This document shows, piece after piece, positions 9,333 to 16,750 of a stretch of DNA of 64,000 bases. This DNA is from Subtercola vilae (lineage in GTDB: Bacteria; Actinomycetota; Actinomycetes; Actinomycetales; Microbacteriaceae): contig NZ_QYRT01000006.1 in assembly GCF_004923255.1 (NCBI RefSeq), positions 62,001 to 126,000 on the forward strand, given 5' to 3'. The notes under the pieces were generated by a model. The model made no database searches, was not told the DNA's origin, and saw only the letters and a list, made by a program, of their open reading frames with translations. Position numbers and translations under genes: made by a program. Each line of letters starts with the position of its first letter. The first letter of the stretch is position 1.

Positions 9333-9872
9333 ATGAGCGTGCGCACCCCCGACCCGAATTCCGGCTGGTTGAGCGATCAGGAACTTGAGGAGATCCGGCG
9401 GCGGTTGCCGCTGTTGTACGTCGAAGCGGTGCCGGTGCGTGTCGACGGGCTCGGCCAGGTCACCGAGGTGGGCGTTCTGCTGCGTGTGTCGCCGAGCGGC
9501 AACATGACACGCACCATCGTTTCGGGCCGCGTCATGTACGGCGAGACCCTCCGCGACGCTCTGTTCCGGCACCTCGAGAAAGACCTCGGCCCGATGGCGT
9601 TTCCTCAACTGCCGACGAGCCCGATTCCGTTCTCGGTGGCGGAGTACTTCCCGCTGCCGGGCGTCAGCGCCTTCACCGACGACCGCCAGCACGCTGTGTC
9701 TCTCGCCTACGTCATCCCCGTCACCGGAACCTGCGATCCGCGCCAAGACGCCCTCGAACTCACGTGGATGACCCCGCAGGAGGCCACCAGCGACGCCGTG
9801 CACGCCGAGATGGAGGGCGGTCGCGGCGCACTGCTGCGGGCCGCCCTCGCATCGGTGGGGCGCCTCTCCTGA
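9333..9872 (+). CDS. NUDIX-fold protein with degenerate Nudix box (DUF4916-like)
   Basis: 179-residue protein with a NUDIX-like core. The region GRVMYGETLRDALFRHLEKDLG (around 67-88) aligns with the Nudix box GX5EX7REUXEEXGU, but the REUXEE core reads RHLEKD, so the metal-binding acidic pair is altered to Lys-Asp. This suggests an inactive hydrolase or a different activity. Downstream WMTPQEA is typical of NUDIX domains. It is divergent from the Lhr helicase gene (93 nt apart) and convergent with the nucleoside hydrolase gene. TAAGAAT lies just before the start, possibly a leaderless -10. Family placement is fairly safe; function is unknown. Confidence 0.75.
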   Translation: MSVRTPDPNSGWLSDQELEEIRRRLPLLYVEAVPVRVDGLGQVTEVGVLLRVSPSGNMTRTIVSGRVMYGETLRDALFRHLEKDLGPMAFPQLPTSPIPFSVAEYFPLPGVSAFTDDRQHAVSLAYVIPVTGTCDPRQDALELTWMTPQEATSDAVHAEMEGGRGALLRAALASVGRLS

Positions 9873-9876
9873 CCTA

Positions 9877-9912
9877 GTCTCAGTCTCAGCGTCAGTGTCA
9901 GCGTCAGCGTGT
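9877..9912. repeat. Degenerate hexamer repeat between convergent genes
   Basis: Six short units of the pattern GTCTCA / GCGTCA / GTGTCA follow one another between the stop codon of the NUDIX-like gene and that of the nucleoside hydrolase gene. No terminator hairpin is obvious here. Confidence 0.6.
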
Positions 9913-9913
9913 C

Positions 9914-10927
9914 TCAGCGCCAGTCGAGCGTGGCGATGGTGCTCAGGAACAGCTCGACATAGCGTTCGGCGTCGACCTTCAGTGCGACGTCGGTGAGGCC
10001 GACCTGCGCGTGCAGGCCGTGCAGCGCGTCTTCGCCCGGAAACTGGCGGCGGTCGACGACTGTCTGGCCGCGGCTGGTGCCGCCGAGCTCGACGAAGACG
10101 GGCAGGCGCTCGATGACGAGTGCATCGGGGTCGACCAGCGCGCACACCGCGCCCGCGTCGCCGATGAGCCCCGTGTAGACCGGCTCCTTGTCGGCACCCA
10201 CACCGATGCGGTGGGCCAGCAGGTTGCCGGCCAGCCGCTCGGCCCGTGAGTCGCTCGACTGCAGCGCTACCGCCGTCTGCTGGGGCACCGACACGAGGTT
10301 GAACACGTCGAGGCCATACATGAACGTGCGGATGCCCGAATCGAGTACGATCGCGGCCGCCTCGGGGTCGTGCCACACATTGAACTCGGCCACAGCGGTG
10401 GCGTTGCCCACACTCGCCGAGCCGCCCATGAAGATCACCCGGGCGATCTTCGGTGCCACCTCGGGGTACGTGCGAAGCAGCAGGGCGAGGTTCGTCTGCG
10501 GCGCCAGCGCGATGATCGTCACCGGCTCGGCGGCCGCTTCGAGCTGCTGGCGCAGCATCTCAACTGCGCCGATGTCGAGCGCGCGGCGGTTCGTCTCAGG
10601 AAGCTCGACCCCGCCGAGGCCGTCGGCCCCGTGCACATGCGATGCGTCACGCGCGGGCGCGAGCAGCGGCCGCGAAGCGTCGCCGGCAACGGGAATGTCG
10701 CCCGCGCCAGCCGCATCGAGCACCTTCAGCGTGTTGATCATCACCTGCGGCAGCGCAGCATTGCCCGCCACGCAGCTCACGCCAAGCAGGTTGATGCCCG
10801 GGTGCGCCACCGCGAACAGAATAGCCAGCGCGTCGTCGACGCCGGTGTCGACGTCGAGCAGTACGGAGACCGGTGCAGCCCCGGGAGCGGAATCGGGCGA
10901 GAGGAGTGAGTCAGTAGGCATACCCAT
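9914..10927 (-). CDS. Inosine/uridine-preferring nucleoside hydrolase family protein
   Basis: 337-residue N-ribohydrolase that should split nucleosides into base and ribose. The calcium-binding DVDTGVDDA motif is at residues 25-33; the other typical blocks are MGGSA and EFNVWHDPEAA, with its His and Asp. The reading frame is open far upstream, but homology begins just before this motif. The chosen ATG (10925-10927) has a second ATG two codons later. The start sits 6 nt after a very long RNA hairpin, so translation or transcription is probably controlled there. No base transporter or ribokinase lies next to it, so the physiological substrate is open. Confidence 0.92.
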   Translation of the reverse strand: MGMPTDSLLSPDSAPGAAPVSVLLDVDTGVDDALAILFAVAHPGINLLGVSCVAGNAALPQVMINTLKVLDAAGAGDIPVAGDASRPLLAPARDASHVHGADGLGGVELPETNRRALDIGAVEMLRQQLEAAAEPVTIIALAPQTNLALLLRTYPEVAPKIARVIFMGGSASVGNATAVAEFNVWHDPEAAAIVLDSGIRTFMYGLDVFNLVSVPQQTAVALQSSDSRAERLAGNLLAHRIGVGADKEPVYTGLIGDAGAVCALVDPDALVIERLPVFVELGGTSRGQTVVDRRQFPGEDALHGLHAQVGLTDVALKVDAERYVELFLSTIATLDWR

Positions 10928-10933
10928 AAAAAT

Positions 10934-10999
10934 ATCCGCTTTCCGGCGGCGTTCCCGACAGGCGATGAAACCTGTGGAGAACACCACCCGAAAGCGGAT
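10934..10999 (-). promoter_or_regulatory. 66-nt hairpin immediately upstream of the nucleoside hydrolase start
   Basis: Positions 10934-10962 pair with 10971-10999 around an 8-nt loop. The outer 10 bp (ATCCGCTTTC / GAAAGCGGAT) and the inner ACAGG / CCTGT are perfect. In all, 24 of 29 positions are Watson-Crick. On the minus-strand transcript three of the five mismatches become G-U pairs, giving 27 of 29. The stem is followed by AUUUUU and then the AUG. It could be an intrinsic terminator for the upstream helicase gene, an attenuator of the hydrolase gene, or both. Confidence 0.8.
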
Positions 11000-11061
11000 T
11001 GTGTGCGAGCTACCGGGCCGTGCCGCCACTGTCAAGCGGCGACCGGCCCGGGCAAGTCTGA

Positions 11062-12621
11062 CTAGCCCTGTGCGCGGCGCGGCGCCGAACGGTGCGCGCG
11101 CGGAGCTGCGGCAGCTGAGCCACCGGCGCTCGACCACACGGTCGACGATCCACCGCTGCGGCCACCAGCGCCAGCGCCTGCACCGGAGCCCGAACGACGA
11201 GCGCCGCCCGCGGCACCGGCCCCTGCGCCCTGTGCCGAACGGTCACGACGCGGGCGATCAGAACCCGCACCAGCGCCTGCACCAGCACCATCGCGCACAG
11301 CACGCTTGCGCTGGGCGTTCGCGCCCTGCGAGCCGCCCTGGCCACCGCGACGAGCGCCGCCGCCGTTGCCGCCGTTACCTCCACCGAATGCACGGCCGCC
11401 ACCGGTGAGGGTGACGGGAGCATCCGACGGCTTCACGTATGCGGCGACTTCGCCGACGAGGGCGTTCACCGAGGGGGAGTCGAGCGACACTCGCTCGGGC
11501 GTGACCTGAATGGCTGCCTTACGCATGAGCTGCTCGAGGTCCTTGCGCTGACTGGCGAGGATGACCGTCACAACGTCGCCCGCACTGCCGGCACGAGCCG
11601 TGCGGCCCGAGCGGTGCAGGTATGCCTTGTGCTCGGCCGGCGGGTCGACGTGGATGACGAGCTCGATGTCGTCGACGTGCACGCCACGGGCGGCAACGTC
11701 GGTCGCGACCAGAACGCTCACGTCGCCAGCGCTGAACGCGGCGAGGTTGCGGTCACGGGCGACCTGCGACAGGTTGCCGTGCAGGTCGACGGCCGGGATG
11801 CCCGCCTCGATGAGCTGGCGAGCCAGCTTCTTGGCGTGGTGCTTCGTACGCATGAACAGAATGCGGCGGCCGGTACCTGAGGCGAGCTTGCGCACAAGGG
11901 CGGTCTTCGCTTCGGCGTCGTTGACCTCGAACACGTGGTGCGTCATGGCGGCGACGGGCGAGTTGGCTTCGTCGACCGAGTGCAGAACCTCGTTGTGGAG
12001 GAACCGGTTGACGATCTTGTCAACACCGTTGTCGAGCGTCGCCGAGAACAACAGGCGCTGCCCGTTCTCGGGCGTCTTCGACAGGATGCGCGTGACAACA
12101 GGCAGAAAGCCCAGGTCGGCCATGTGGTCGGCCTCGTCGAGCACGGTGATCTCGACCGCATCCAGTGACACGAAGCCCTGTTTCATGAGGTCTTCGAGGC
12201 GGCCGGGGCAGGCCACCACGATGTCGACGCCGGCCTTGAGGGCGGCGACCTGGCGCTGCTGTGAGACGCCACCGAAGATGGTGGTCGTACGGAGGCCGTA
12301 GGCGTCAGCGAGCGGCTGGAGAACGGCGGTGATCTGGGTGGCGAGCTCGCGGGTCGGTGCGAGCACGAGGCCCACCGGGCGACCCGGGCGACGCTTGCCG
12401 CCGGCGAGCGCTCCGCCGAGGCGTGCGATCATCGGCAGCGAGAAGGCCAGGGTCTTGCCCGAGCCCGTCTTGCCGCGACCGAGCACGTCGCGCCCGGCGA
12501 GGGTGTCGGGCAGGGTGTCGATCTGAATGGGGAACGGCGAATCGATTCCATCGGCTGCAAGCTTCGCCACCAGAGGGGCGGGCACGCCGAGGGCGCTGAA
12601 TGTGGGTGTTTCTACGGTCAT
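11062..12621 (-). CDS. DEAD-box ATP-dependent RNA helicase
   Basis: 519-residue RNA helicase. Q-motif region PFPIQIDTLP, motif I GKTGSGKT (50-57), Ia APTREL, motif II DEAD (near 172), motif III FSAT, and motif VI HRSGRTARAG. The last roughly 110 residues are Gly/Ala/Arg-rich, repetitive and disordered, likely RNA-binding, like the tails of cold-shock DEAD-box proteins. The ATG at 12621 (MTVETPTF) is chosen because the homology starts there; GGAAGG lies 11 nt upstream. The message has an unusually long leader, about 300 nt, from an extended -10 promoter near 12935, typical of cold-shock RNA helicases that autoregulate. Probable role: ribosome assembly and mRNA unfolding in the cold. Confidence 0.94.
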   Translation of the reverse strand: MTVETPTFSALGVPAPLVAKLAADGIDSPFPIQIDTLPDTLAGRDVLGRGKTGSGKTLAFSLPMIARLGGALAGGKRRPGRPVGLVLAPTRELATQITAVLQPLADAYGLRTTTIFGGVSQQRQVAALKAGVDIVVACPGRLEDLMKQGFVSLDAVEITVLDEADHMADLGFLPVVTRILSKTPENGQRLLFSATLDNGVDKIVNRFLHNEVLHSVDEANSPVAAMTHHVFEVNDAEAKTALVRKLASGTGRRILFMRTKHHAKKLARQLIEAGIPAVDLHGNLSQVARDRNLAAFSAGDVSVLVATDVAARGVHVDDIELVIHVDPPAEHKAYLHRSGRTARAGSAGDVVTVILASQRKDLEQLMRKAAIQVTPERVSLDSPSVNALVGEVAAYVKPSDAPVTLTGGGRAFGGGNGGNGGGARRGGQGGSQGANAQRKRAVRDGAGAGAGAGSDRPRRDRSAQGAGAGAAGGARRSGSGAGAGAGGRSGGSSTVWSSAGGSAAAAPRAHRSAPRRAQG

Positions 12622-12932
12622 GGGTTTCGGTGCCTTCCAGGCATCGGTTCCACCCTCGTGAACTGCGCGTGTACGTGGCACCAGACCAGTGGATGATCTG
12701 CGGGTGCTACCCGTACGAACTGCGTCTGCGCAATCTCAACTCGACGCGCTGCGACGCAGCGGTGCCGAACTCCGGTGGAAGTGTGGCGAAGGTGCCGGTG
12801 GGCACATCCGTTCGCCGTGAGAATTTATCTTCCCGAGCGCCACCACCAGACCGGAGTCGGGCGATATGAGCCTCAGTGAAGATGTGCGTTCTACGACGCA
12901 GGGAGCGCGCATTTGCGCTCGCAAGTAGTTCC
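12622..12932 (-). other. Long 5' leader of the DEAD-box helicase gene (no gene seen)
   Basis: No convincing gene lies between the helicase start and the DUF1684 gene. Small hairpins are visible, for example the palindrome CGCTGC-GAC-GCAGCG at 12748-12762. Open frames crossing it are short or run into neighbours and look like shadows. The length suggests post-transcriptional control, but no known riboswitch was recognised. Confidence 0.5.
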
Positions 12933-12941
12933 ACTATAGCA
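12933..12941 (-). promoter_or_regulatory. Extended -10 promoter for the DEAD-box helicase gene
   Basis: TGCTATAGT on the minus strand (TG-N-TATAGT) is an extended -10 element. No good -35 is seen at 16-18 nt. Transcription would start near 12926, about 305 nt before the helicase ATG. Confidence 0.55.
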
Positions 12942-13013
12942 GGAGGGGCTGAACGGCCGCGTCCCGGCCCAGTATGAGGGTGTGTGCGCCCCGCCACCAT
13001 CAGTCCATCACCC

Positions 13014-13703
13014 TCAGTGGTACAGCTCGCCCACCGGAATCTCGACGCCCACCCGGTCGCCCGCCGGAGCCAGCGGGCACGCCCACGCCGGGTCGTACGC
13101 GCACGAAGGGTTGTACGCGAAGTTGAAGTCGAGCACCAGCGACCCCGGCGCGCTTCCTTCGCCGAGGTGTGCACCCTTCACGGTGTCGAGCAGGTAGCGG
13201 CCGCCACCGTAGGTTCCGCCTGGATGCCCGGCCAGTGCATCCCGAACCGGAAGGAAGATTCCGCCGCCGTACGTCTCAAGCCGCCAGACATCGAGCGTGC
13301 CCACGCCCGGCACCTCGGCGCGGCCGATGAGCCCGAACGGAACAACCCCGTCGGTTCCGGTCTCGAAGTCGAAGTGCCCGGGCTCGGCCGGGGCCATGAG
13401 GGCGACCTCGAACCGCCAGGCCGGGTCGTAGTCGGCGACGGGCAGCCCGCTGAAACCCGCCCGGTCTTCGGGCAGGAGGGGGGTTTGCAGATGCGTGGCG
13501 AACAGCTCGTCGCGGGCGTCGCGCCAGAAGCGGTGTGCGGCGGCTGCGTCAGCTGAAATCAGCCGCCGCACCTCTGCGTAGATGCCGAACACGCGCTGGC
13601 GCCAGTCGGCGACCTCGATTGCGCTGGACGCACTGCTAGGGCTGGTCGCCCCGCTGGCGCTGGTCGCACTACCTGCGCTGCCTGCGCTGCCTGCCCCGCT
13701 CAC
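13014..13703 (-). CDS. DUF1684 domain-containing protein
   Basis: 229-residue protein matching the DUF1684 family through the C-terminal block GGGRYLLDTVKGAHLG followed by LDFNFAYNPSCAYDP and ACPLAP. No enzymatic role is established for the family; the conserved Cys, Tyr and Asp residues there suggest a binding or catalytic site. The first 28 residues are a Gly/Ala/Ser repeat. The GTG start at 13703 shares GTGA with the stop of the upstream gene (4-bp overlap), which settles the start and shows translational coupling with the SRPBCC-like gene. Confidence 0.88.
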   Translation of the reverse strand: MSGAGSAGSAGSATSASGATSPSSASSAIEVADWRQRVFGIYAEVRRLISADAAAAHRFWRDARDELFATHLQTPLLPEDRAGFSGLPVADYDPAWRFEVALMAPAEPGHFDFETGTDGVVPFGLIGRAEVPGVGTLDVWRLETYGGGIFLPVRDALAGHPGGTYGGGRYLLDTVKGAHLGEGSAPGSLVLDFNFAYNPSCAYDPAWACPLAPAGDRVGVEIPVGELYH

Positions 13704-14392
13704 GACGCGGCCAGATCGGGGTCGATGCCCAACACGTCAGAGTCGGGCATCGGTGGTTCGGCCAGAATCTCGGCCGGGCTCTCAGCTTCGTGCGAATCAT
13801 TCTCAGGGGCACCACCAGGGGCACCTGCTCCGCGACCCTGGTCGCCGCCACCTGCCGGGTAGGCGGCCCGATGGGCAGCCCCCTCAGCAGCATCCGGCCC
13901 CATCAGCTCAGGGTCGAAGGCCCAGCCCGGCGCAAGCTGCTGCATGCGCAACCCGCGCAGCTGCCAGAAGGCCCACAGGCTCGCCCAGACGGCCGGCGTC
14001 ATCAACCCCGCACCGATCAGCAGTCGGTCACGGTAGAGCGTCTTGCCCGTACCGGCGGGGTCGGCCGAGACGGCCATGCGGTGATCCCACAGCGTCGTGA
14101 ACTTCAGCGCGCCAGACACCCCGTGCCCGTGGTCGCGGATGATGCGCACCCCCTCGTGCTGCGTGTGCGTGCGATCGATGTCGATGACCTGCTCGCCCAC
14201 CGGGATGAGCCCCAGTGCCGACATCGCCACGCGGTTCGCGCCCTCTGGCCACTGCGTCTGAAACCCACCGGCCTCGAGCGATCGCGCCGACAGCAGCGGC
14301 GCAGAGACCTCACGAAAGACCGTGGGGCTCTGCAGTGCCCGCCACGCGGCATCCGGATCAGTGTCGAGCACGAGTTTCAGCATCACCTTCAT
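13700..14392 (-). CDS. SRPBCC/START-like protein of unknown function
   Basis: 230-residue protein. The N-terminal part (MKVMLKLVLDTDPDAAWRAL) followed by alternating strands reads like a polyketide-cyclase/START (SRPBCC) fold, which binds hydrophobic ligands; this is fold-level recognition only. A hydrophobic segment LMTPAVWASLWAFWQL lies near residue 130. The tail after about 160 is Gly/Pro/Glu-rich and disordered. The frame is open upstream to 14704, but that part is Arg-rich shadow of the divergent gene, so the ATG at 14392 is used (another is three codons later). It overlaps the DUF1684 gene by 4 bp. Confidence 0.7.
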   Translation of the reverse strand: MKVMLKLVLDTDPDAAWRALQSPTVFREVSAPLLSARSLEAGGFQTQWPEGANRVAMSALGLIPVGEQVIDIDRTHTQHEGVRIIRDHGHGVSGALKFTTLWDHRMAVSADPAGTGKTLYRDRLLIGAGLMTPAVWASLWAFWQLRGLRMQQLAPGWAFDPELMGPDAAEGAAHRAAYPAGGGDQGRGAGAPGGAPENDSHEAESPAEILAEPPMPDSDVLGIDPDLAAS

Positions 14393-14430
14393 ACGTCCAG
14401 TCTCGTCGTTTTGCGCGCGCCGTGCCCGTT

Positions 14431-14436
14431 TACGAT
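14431..14436 (+). promoter_or_regulatory. -10 element of a leaderless promoter
   Basis: TACGAT lies exactly 6 nt before the GTG start at 14443 of the ComB-like gene. No ribosome binding site fits, so the mRNA probably begins at the start codon. Confidence 0.55.
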
Positions 14437-14442
14437 TGGGGG

Positions 14443-15030
14443 GTGACATCGAGCCCGTCTTCTGCCGTTCCTGAATCTGCCGTTGTTGTTGCAGCTCCCG
14501 CCGATGCGGCAGCTTTTGCTCCCGTCGCGGCCCAGACGCACTACCAGGTGCGGTTCGGCCGTGGCGCGTCGGGGCTCGTTGAGGTCGGCGCGCACGCCGA
14601 TGTCGTCGTCTGGGTGGATGCCCTGCCCTCCCTCTCCGCAGACGGAACCCTCGTGCCCCCCGCACTTCCTCCTTTCCCCGAGTTGCCCACACCTGCCGCC
14701 CCACCCCTGTTCCTCGCGGGCCTGCCCACGCGCACCCGTGCGGCCGAGTGGATGCTCGCCCACCAGGTCGCGGCCGGCAGCCGTGTCTCGGTCGCGGTCA
14801 TCGCAGCGCACGACACCGTCGAAGACACCCTCGCTGCCGGTGCCGTGATCGACGCCCTCGCCGGCCTCGGAATCGACTTCAGCTCGCCAGAGGCGGCCGT
14901 CGTCTGCGCATCGTTCACTGCCCTCGAGCGGGCGGTGGGGCACCTGTTGAGCGCCTCCGTCTCAGGCCGGGAGCTCATCGCGGCGGGCCACGGCGACGAG
15001 CTGGCGGCCGCGGCCGTCGTCGGCTCGTGA
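14443..15030 (+). CDS. 2-phosphosulfolactate phosphatase (ComB)-like protein
   Basis: 195-residue protein resembling the ComB family: YQVRFGRGASGLVEVGAHADVVVWVDALP at the start, then VAVIAAHDTVEDTLAAGAVIDAL, then SGRELIAAGHGDELAAAAVV at the end. ComB removes phosphate from 2-phosphosulfolactate in coenzyme M synthesis, but bacteria carry many homologues with no such pathway. Here the middle is Pro-rich and shorter than in typical ComB (about 240 residues), so activity is doubtful. The GTG at 14443 follows TACGAT by 6 nt (leaderless). It is divergent from the SRPBCC-like gene with only 50 nt between. No sulfonate or coenzyme M gene is nearby. Confidence 0.65.
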   Translation: MTSSPSSAVPESAVVVAAPADAAAFAPVAAQTHYQVRFGRGASGLVEVGAHADVVVWVDALPSLSADGTLVPPALPPFPELPTPAAPPLFLAGLPTRTRAAEWMLAHQVAAGSRVSVAVIAAHDTVEDTLAAGAVIDALAGLGIDFSSPEAAVVCASFTALERAVGHLLSASVSGRELIAAGHGDELAAAAVVGS

Positions 15031-15099
15031 AGCGGGTGCCGATCGTGTTCGGCGCCAGGGGTATTGATTCCCAGCTCACTGCTGTTAGCTGAAGGCAGA

Positions 15100-15119
15100 G
15101 GCCGGCGAACGTGCCGGCC
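15100..15119 (+). promoter_or_regulatory. Hairpin before the DUF427 gene
   Basis: GGCCGGC-GAACGT-GCCGGCC, a perfect 7-bp stem with a 6-nt loop, ends 11 nt before the GGAGG ribosome binding site at 15131. No U-tract follows, so it is more likely a leader structure than a terminator. Confidence 0.5.
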
Positions 15120-15141
15120 GCACGATTTCTGGAGGAACACC

Positions 15142-15444
15142 ATGAAGGCAGTAGTCAACGGCGAGGTCATCGCCGAAGCCCCCAAAGAAGACCTGATCGC
15201 CATCGAGGGCAACTGGTACTTTCCGCCGGCGAGCGTCAAGAGCGAGTACCTCGTCGAAAGCTCGACGCCGTACACGTGCCCGTGGAAGGGCGAGTGCCAG
15301 TACTTCAGCGTGAAGTCGGGCGACTCCACCCTCAAAGACCGCGCGTGGAGCTACCCCACCCCGTACCCCACCGCGTTCGACCGGGTCGGCAAAGACTTCA
15401 GCAACTACGTCGCGTTCTGGAAAGAGGTCGACGTCACCGAGTAG
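15142..15444 (+). CDS. DUF427 domain-containing protein
   Basis: 100-residue single-domain DUF427 protein. Diagnostic features are NGEVIAEAPKEDLIAIEGNWYFPP, then YTCPWKGECQYFSV and AWSYPTPYP. The family has a compact beta fold of unknown biochemical function. The ATG at 15142 has a textbook GGAGG site 6 nt upstream. It stands between the ComB-like gene on the same strand and the convergent SprT-like gene. Confidence 0.92.
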   Translation: MKAVVNGEVIAEAPKEDLIAIEGNWYFPPASVKSEYLVESSTPYTCPWKGECQYFSVKSGDSTLKDRAWSYPTPYPTAFDRVGKDFSNYVAFWKEVDVTE

Positions 15445-15478
15445 CTCGTCGCCCGCGCCACGCTGAGCGCGGCACACC

Positions 15479-15970
15479 TCAGCGCGGCGTCGCCGCCGCC
15501 CGGCGTGACGCCGCGCTGATCTCGCGCTTGTGCCAGTCGATGACGTGCGCGCGGTCGAACCTCGGCGAGCACACCGAGCACGTCGTCGCCCGCGCGGGCT
15601 TTCGAAAACGGTAGTACAGATGCCCAGCCGGGCACGTGCCGAGCCACGGCGCGAGTTCGCTGGCTGTCTCGCCGATGTGAAGGCGTTTGCCCTCGTAGCC
15701 GAGCTCTTTCGCCACCGCCCGCCACTTCGGCCCGTGGCCGGCGCGGGAGCCCGCCATGGCGTGCGCGATCTCGTGCAGCAGTACCTGGTGAATCTCGTCG
15801 TCTTCGTACCGCGCCGCTAGGTACCGCGACACCGAGATGTGCTTCAGGGTGTAGTTGCACTGCCCGGCGCGCGTCTTGGCGTTGTCGAACCCGAACGACC
15901 AGATCGCCGGGTCGAGGTGAAGGGTGATGAGGGCATTGGCCCACGAGCGCACACGGAGAAGTTCAGCCAC
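15479..15970 (-). CDS. SprT-like zinc metalloprotease-domain protein
   Basis: 163-residue SprT/Spartan-like protein. The HExxH site LLHEIAHAMAG gives His66, Glu67 and His70, with a probable third ligand in RAGHGPKW. A C-terminal zinc ribbon has Cys113 (GTCPAGH) and CSVC at 131-134. Eukaryotic relatives degrade DNA-protein crosslinks; the bacterial role is less clear. The GTG at 15970 has TAGGAT exactly 6 nt upstream, suggesting a leaderless message. Convergent with the DUF427 gene (34 nt). Confidence 0.9.
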   Translation of the reverse strand: MAELLRVRSWANALITLHLDPAIWSFGFDNAKTRAGQCNYTLKHISVSRYLAARYEDDEIHQVLLHEIAHAMAGSRAGHGPKWRAVAKELGYEGKRLHIGETASELAPWLGTCPAGHLYYRFRKPARATTCSVCSPRFDRAHVIDWHKREISAASRRAAATPR

Positions 15971-15976
15971 GCCCAG

Positions 15977-15982
15977 ATCCTA
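15977..15982 (-). promoter_or_regulatory. -10 element of a leaderless promoter for the SprT-like gene
   Basis: TAGGAT on the minus strand, 6 nt (CTGGGC) before the GTG at 15970. No -35 match is evident. Confidence 0.5.
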
Positions 15983-16009
15983 AATCACTCGTGCGACACC
16001 GCGCAGAAG

Positions 16010-16027
16010 TTATCCACAGGCCTGTGG
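16010..16027 (+). promoter_or_regulatory. Perfect DnaA box fused to a 14-bp palindrome
   Basis: TTATCCACA at 16010-16018 is the exact high-affinity DnaA box. It overlaps the perfect palindrome CCACAGGCCTGTGG (16014-16027), so the opposite strand carries a partial second box. It lies in the intergenic space upstream of the SprT-like gene. A single box suggests DnaA binding or titration rather than an origin. Confidence 0.5.
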
Positions 16028-16071
16028 CGGTGCGGGCAGGGGCGCAGTGCGCCCCGTCACCGCCGCACACC

Positions 16072-16527
16072 TCAGACGAACGCTTCCGCAACGCCGATGG
16101 CAATGAGTGAACCCTCGAGCTGGTCGATCGACGCGCCTGTCTTCTCCCAGAGGAACACCGCGGCCTTGAAGTCGGCCAGGGCATCCACGTAGTCGCGCTG
16201 GTCGAAGTAGACCTTGCCGCGGTTGTGCAGCGCGGTCGCCTCGAGCGCCCCCCACTCGTGCCCGCGCGCCTCTTCGACGCAGATGGTGAGGTCGGTGAGT
16301 GCCGCAGCCAGCTTGCCCTGGTACTGCTGAACCTGCGCACGGCGAATGCGTGCGGCGAGCGCCTGCTCACGGTCGCCAGAGAAACGGGCCTGGCGCAGCG
16401 CCTCGTTCGCGATGTCCCAGGCCTCGTCGATGCGGCCCAGCAGCCGCAGCAGGCTGACCTTCTCGTTCAAGGCGGTGAGGCTCCGTAGGGTGCCTATATC
16501 GGTAAGACGGCTCTCCGCAGCGGCCAC
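16072..16527 (-). CDS. Tetratricopeptide-repeat protein
   Basis: At least 151 residues forming about three TPR units: LNEKVSLLRLLGRIDEAWDIANEAL, the segment around 60-85, and ALEATALHNRGKVYFDQRDYVDALADFKAAVFLWEK. TPRs mediate protein-protein contacts; the partner is unknown. The start is uncertain. GTG at 16527 is the first ordinary start codon, but the frame continues upstream with protein-like sequence (IITGYDPKTLRETID) to a TGA at 16594-16596, which suggests a CTG start near 16588-16590 or a lost start. An ATG at 16612-16614 is in frame but lies before that TGA. It sits between the SprT-like and spermidine-synthase-like genes on the same strand. Confidence 0.75.
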   Translation of the reverse strand: MAAAESRLTDIGTLRSLTALNEKVSLLRLLGRIDEAWDIANEALRQARFSGDREQALAARIRRAQVQQYQGKLAAALTDLTICVEEARGHEWGALEATALHNRGKVYFDQRDYVDALADFKAAVFLWEKTGASIDQLEGSLIAIGVAEAFV

Positions 16528-16750
16528 GTCGATGGTCTCGCGCAGCGTCTTCGGGTCGTAACCGGTGATGATACTCAGAACGTGCTCCAGAACTCAGGCG
16601 TGCGAATCGGGCATGCGAAGTGCAGCTGCGTTTCAGCCTAATCGCCGGTCAGCCCGGCCGCACCTGCGCCACGCTGGGCAACCTCGGTGCCGCAAAGACG
16701 AAGCCCCGGGCATCCGGATGCCCGCATCGAACGCTGGCTCGCACCAACCC

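Noticed and set aside
10934-10999. Known purine or preQ1 riboswitch upstream of the nucleoside hydrolase
   Set aside because: The structure is one long rod-like stem with no conserved aptamer bases of those classes; kept as an unclassified hairpin instead.
16010-16027. Chromosomal origin
   Set aside because: Only one perfect DnaA box, no AT-rich unwinding region and no dnaA/dnaN neighbours.
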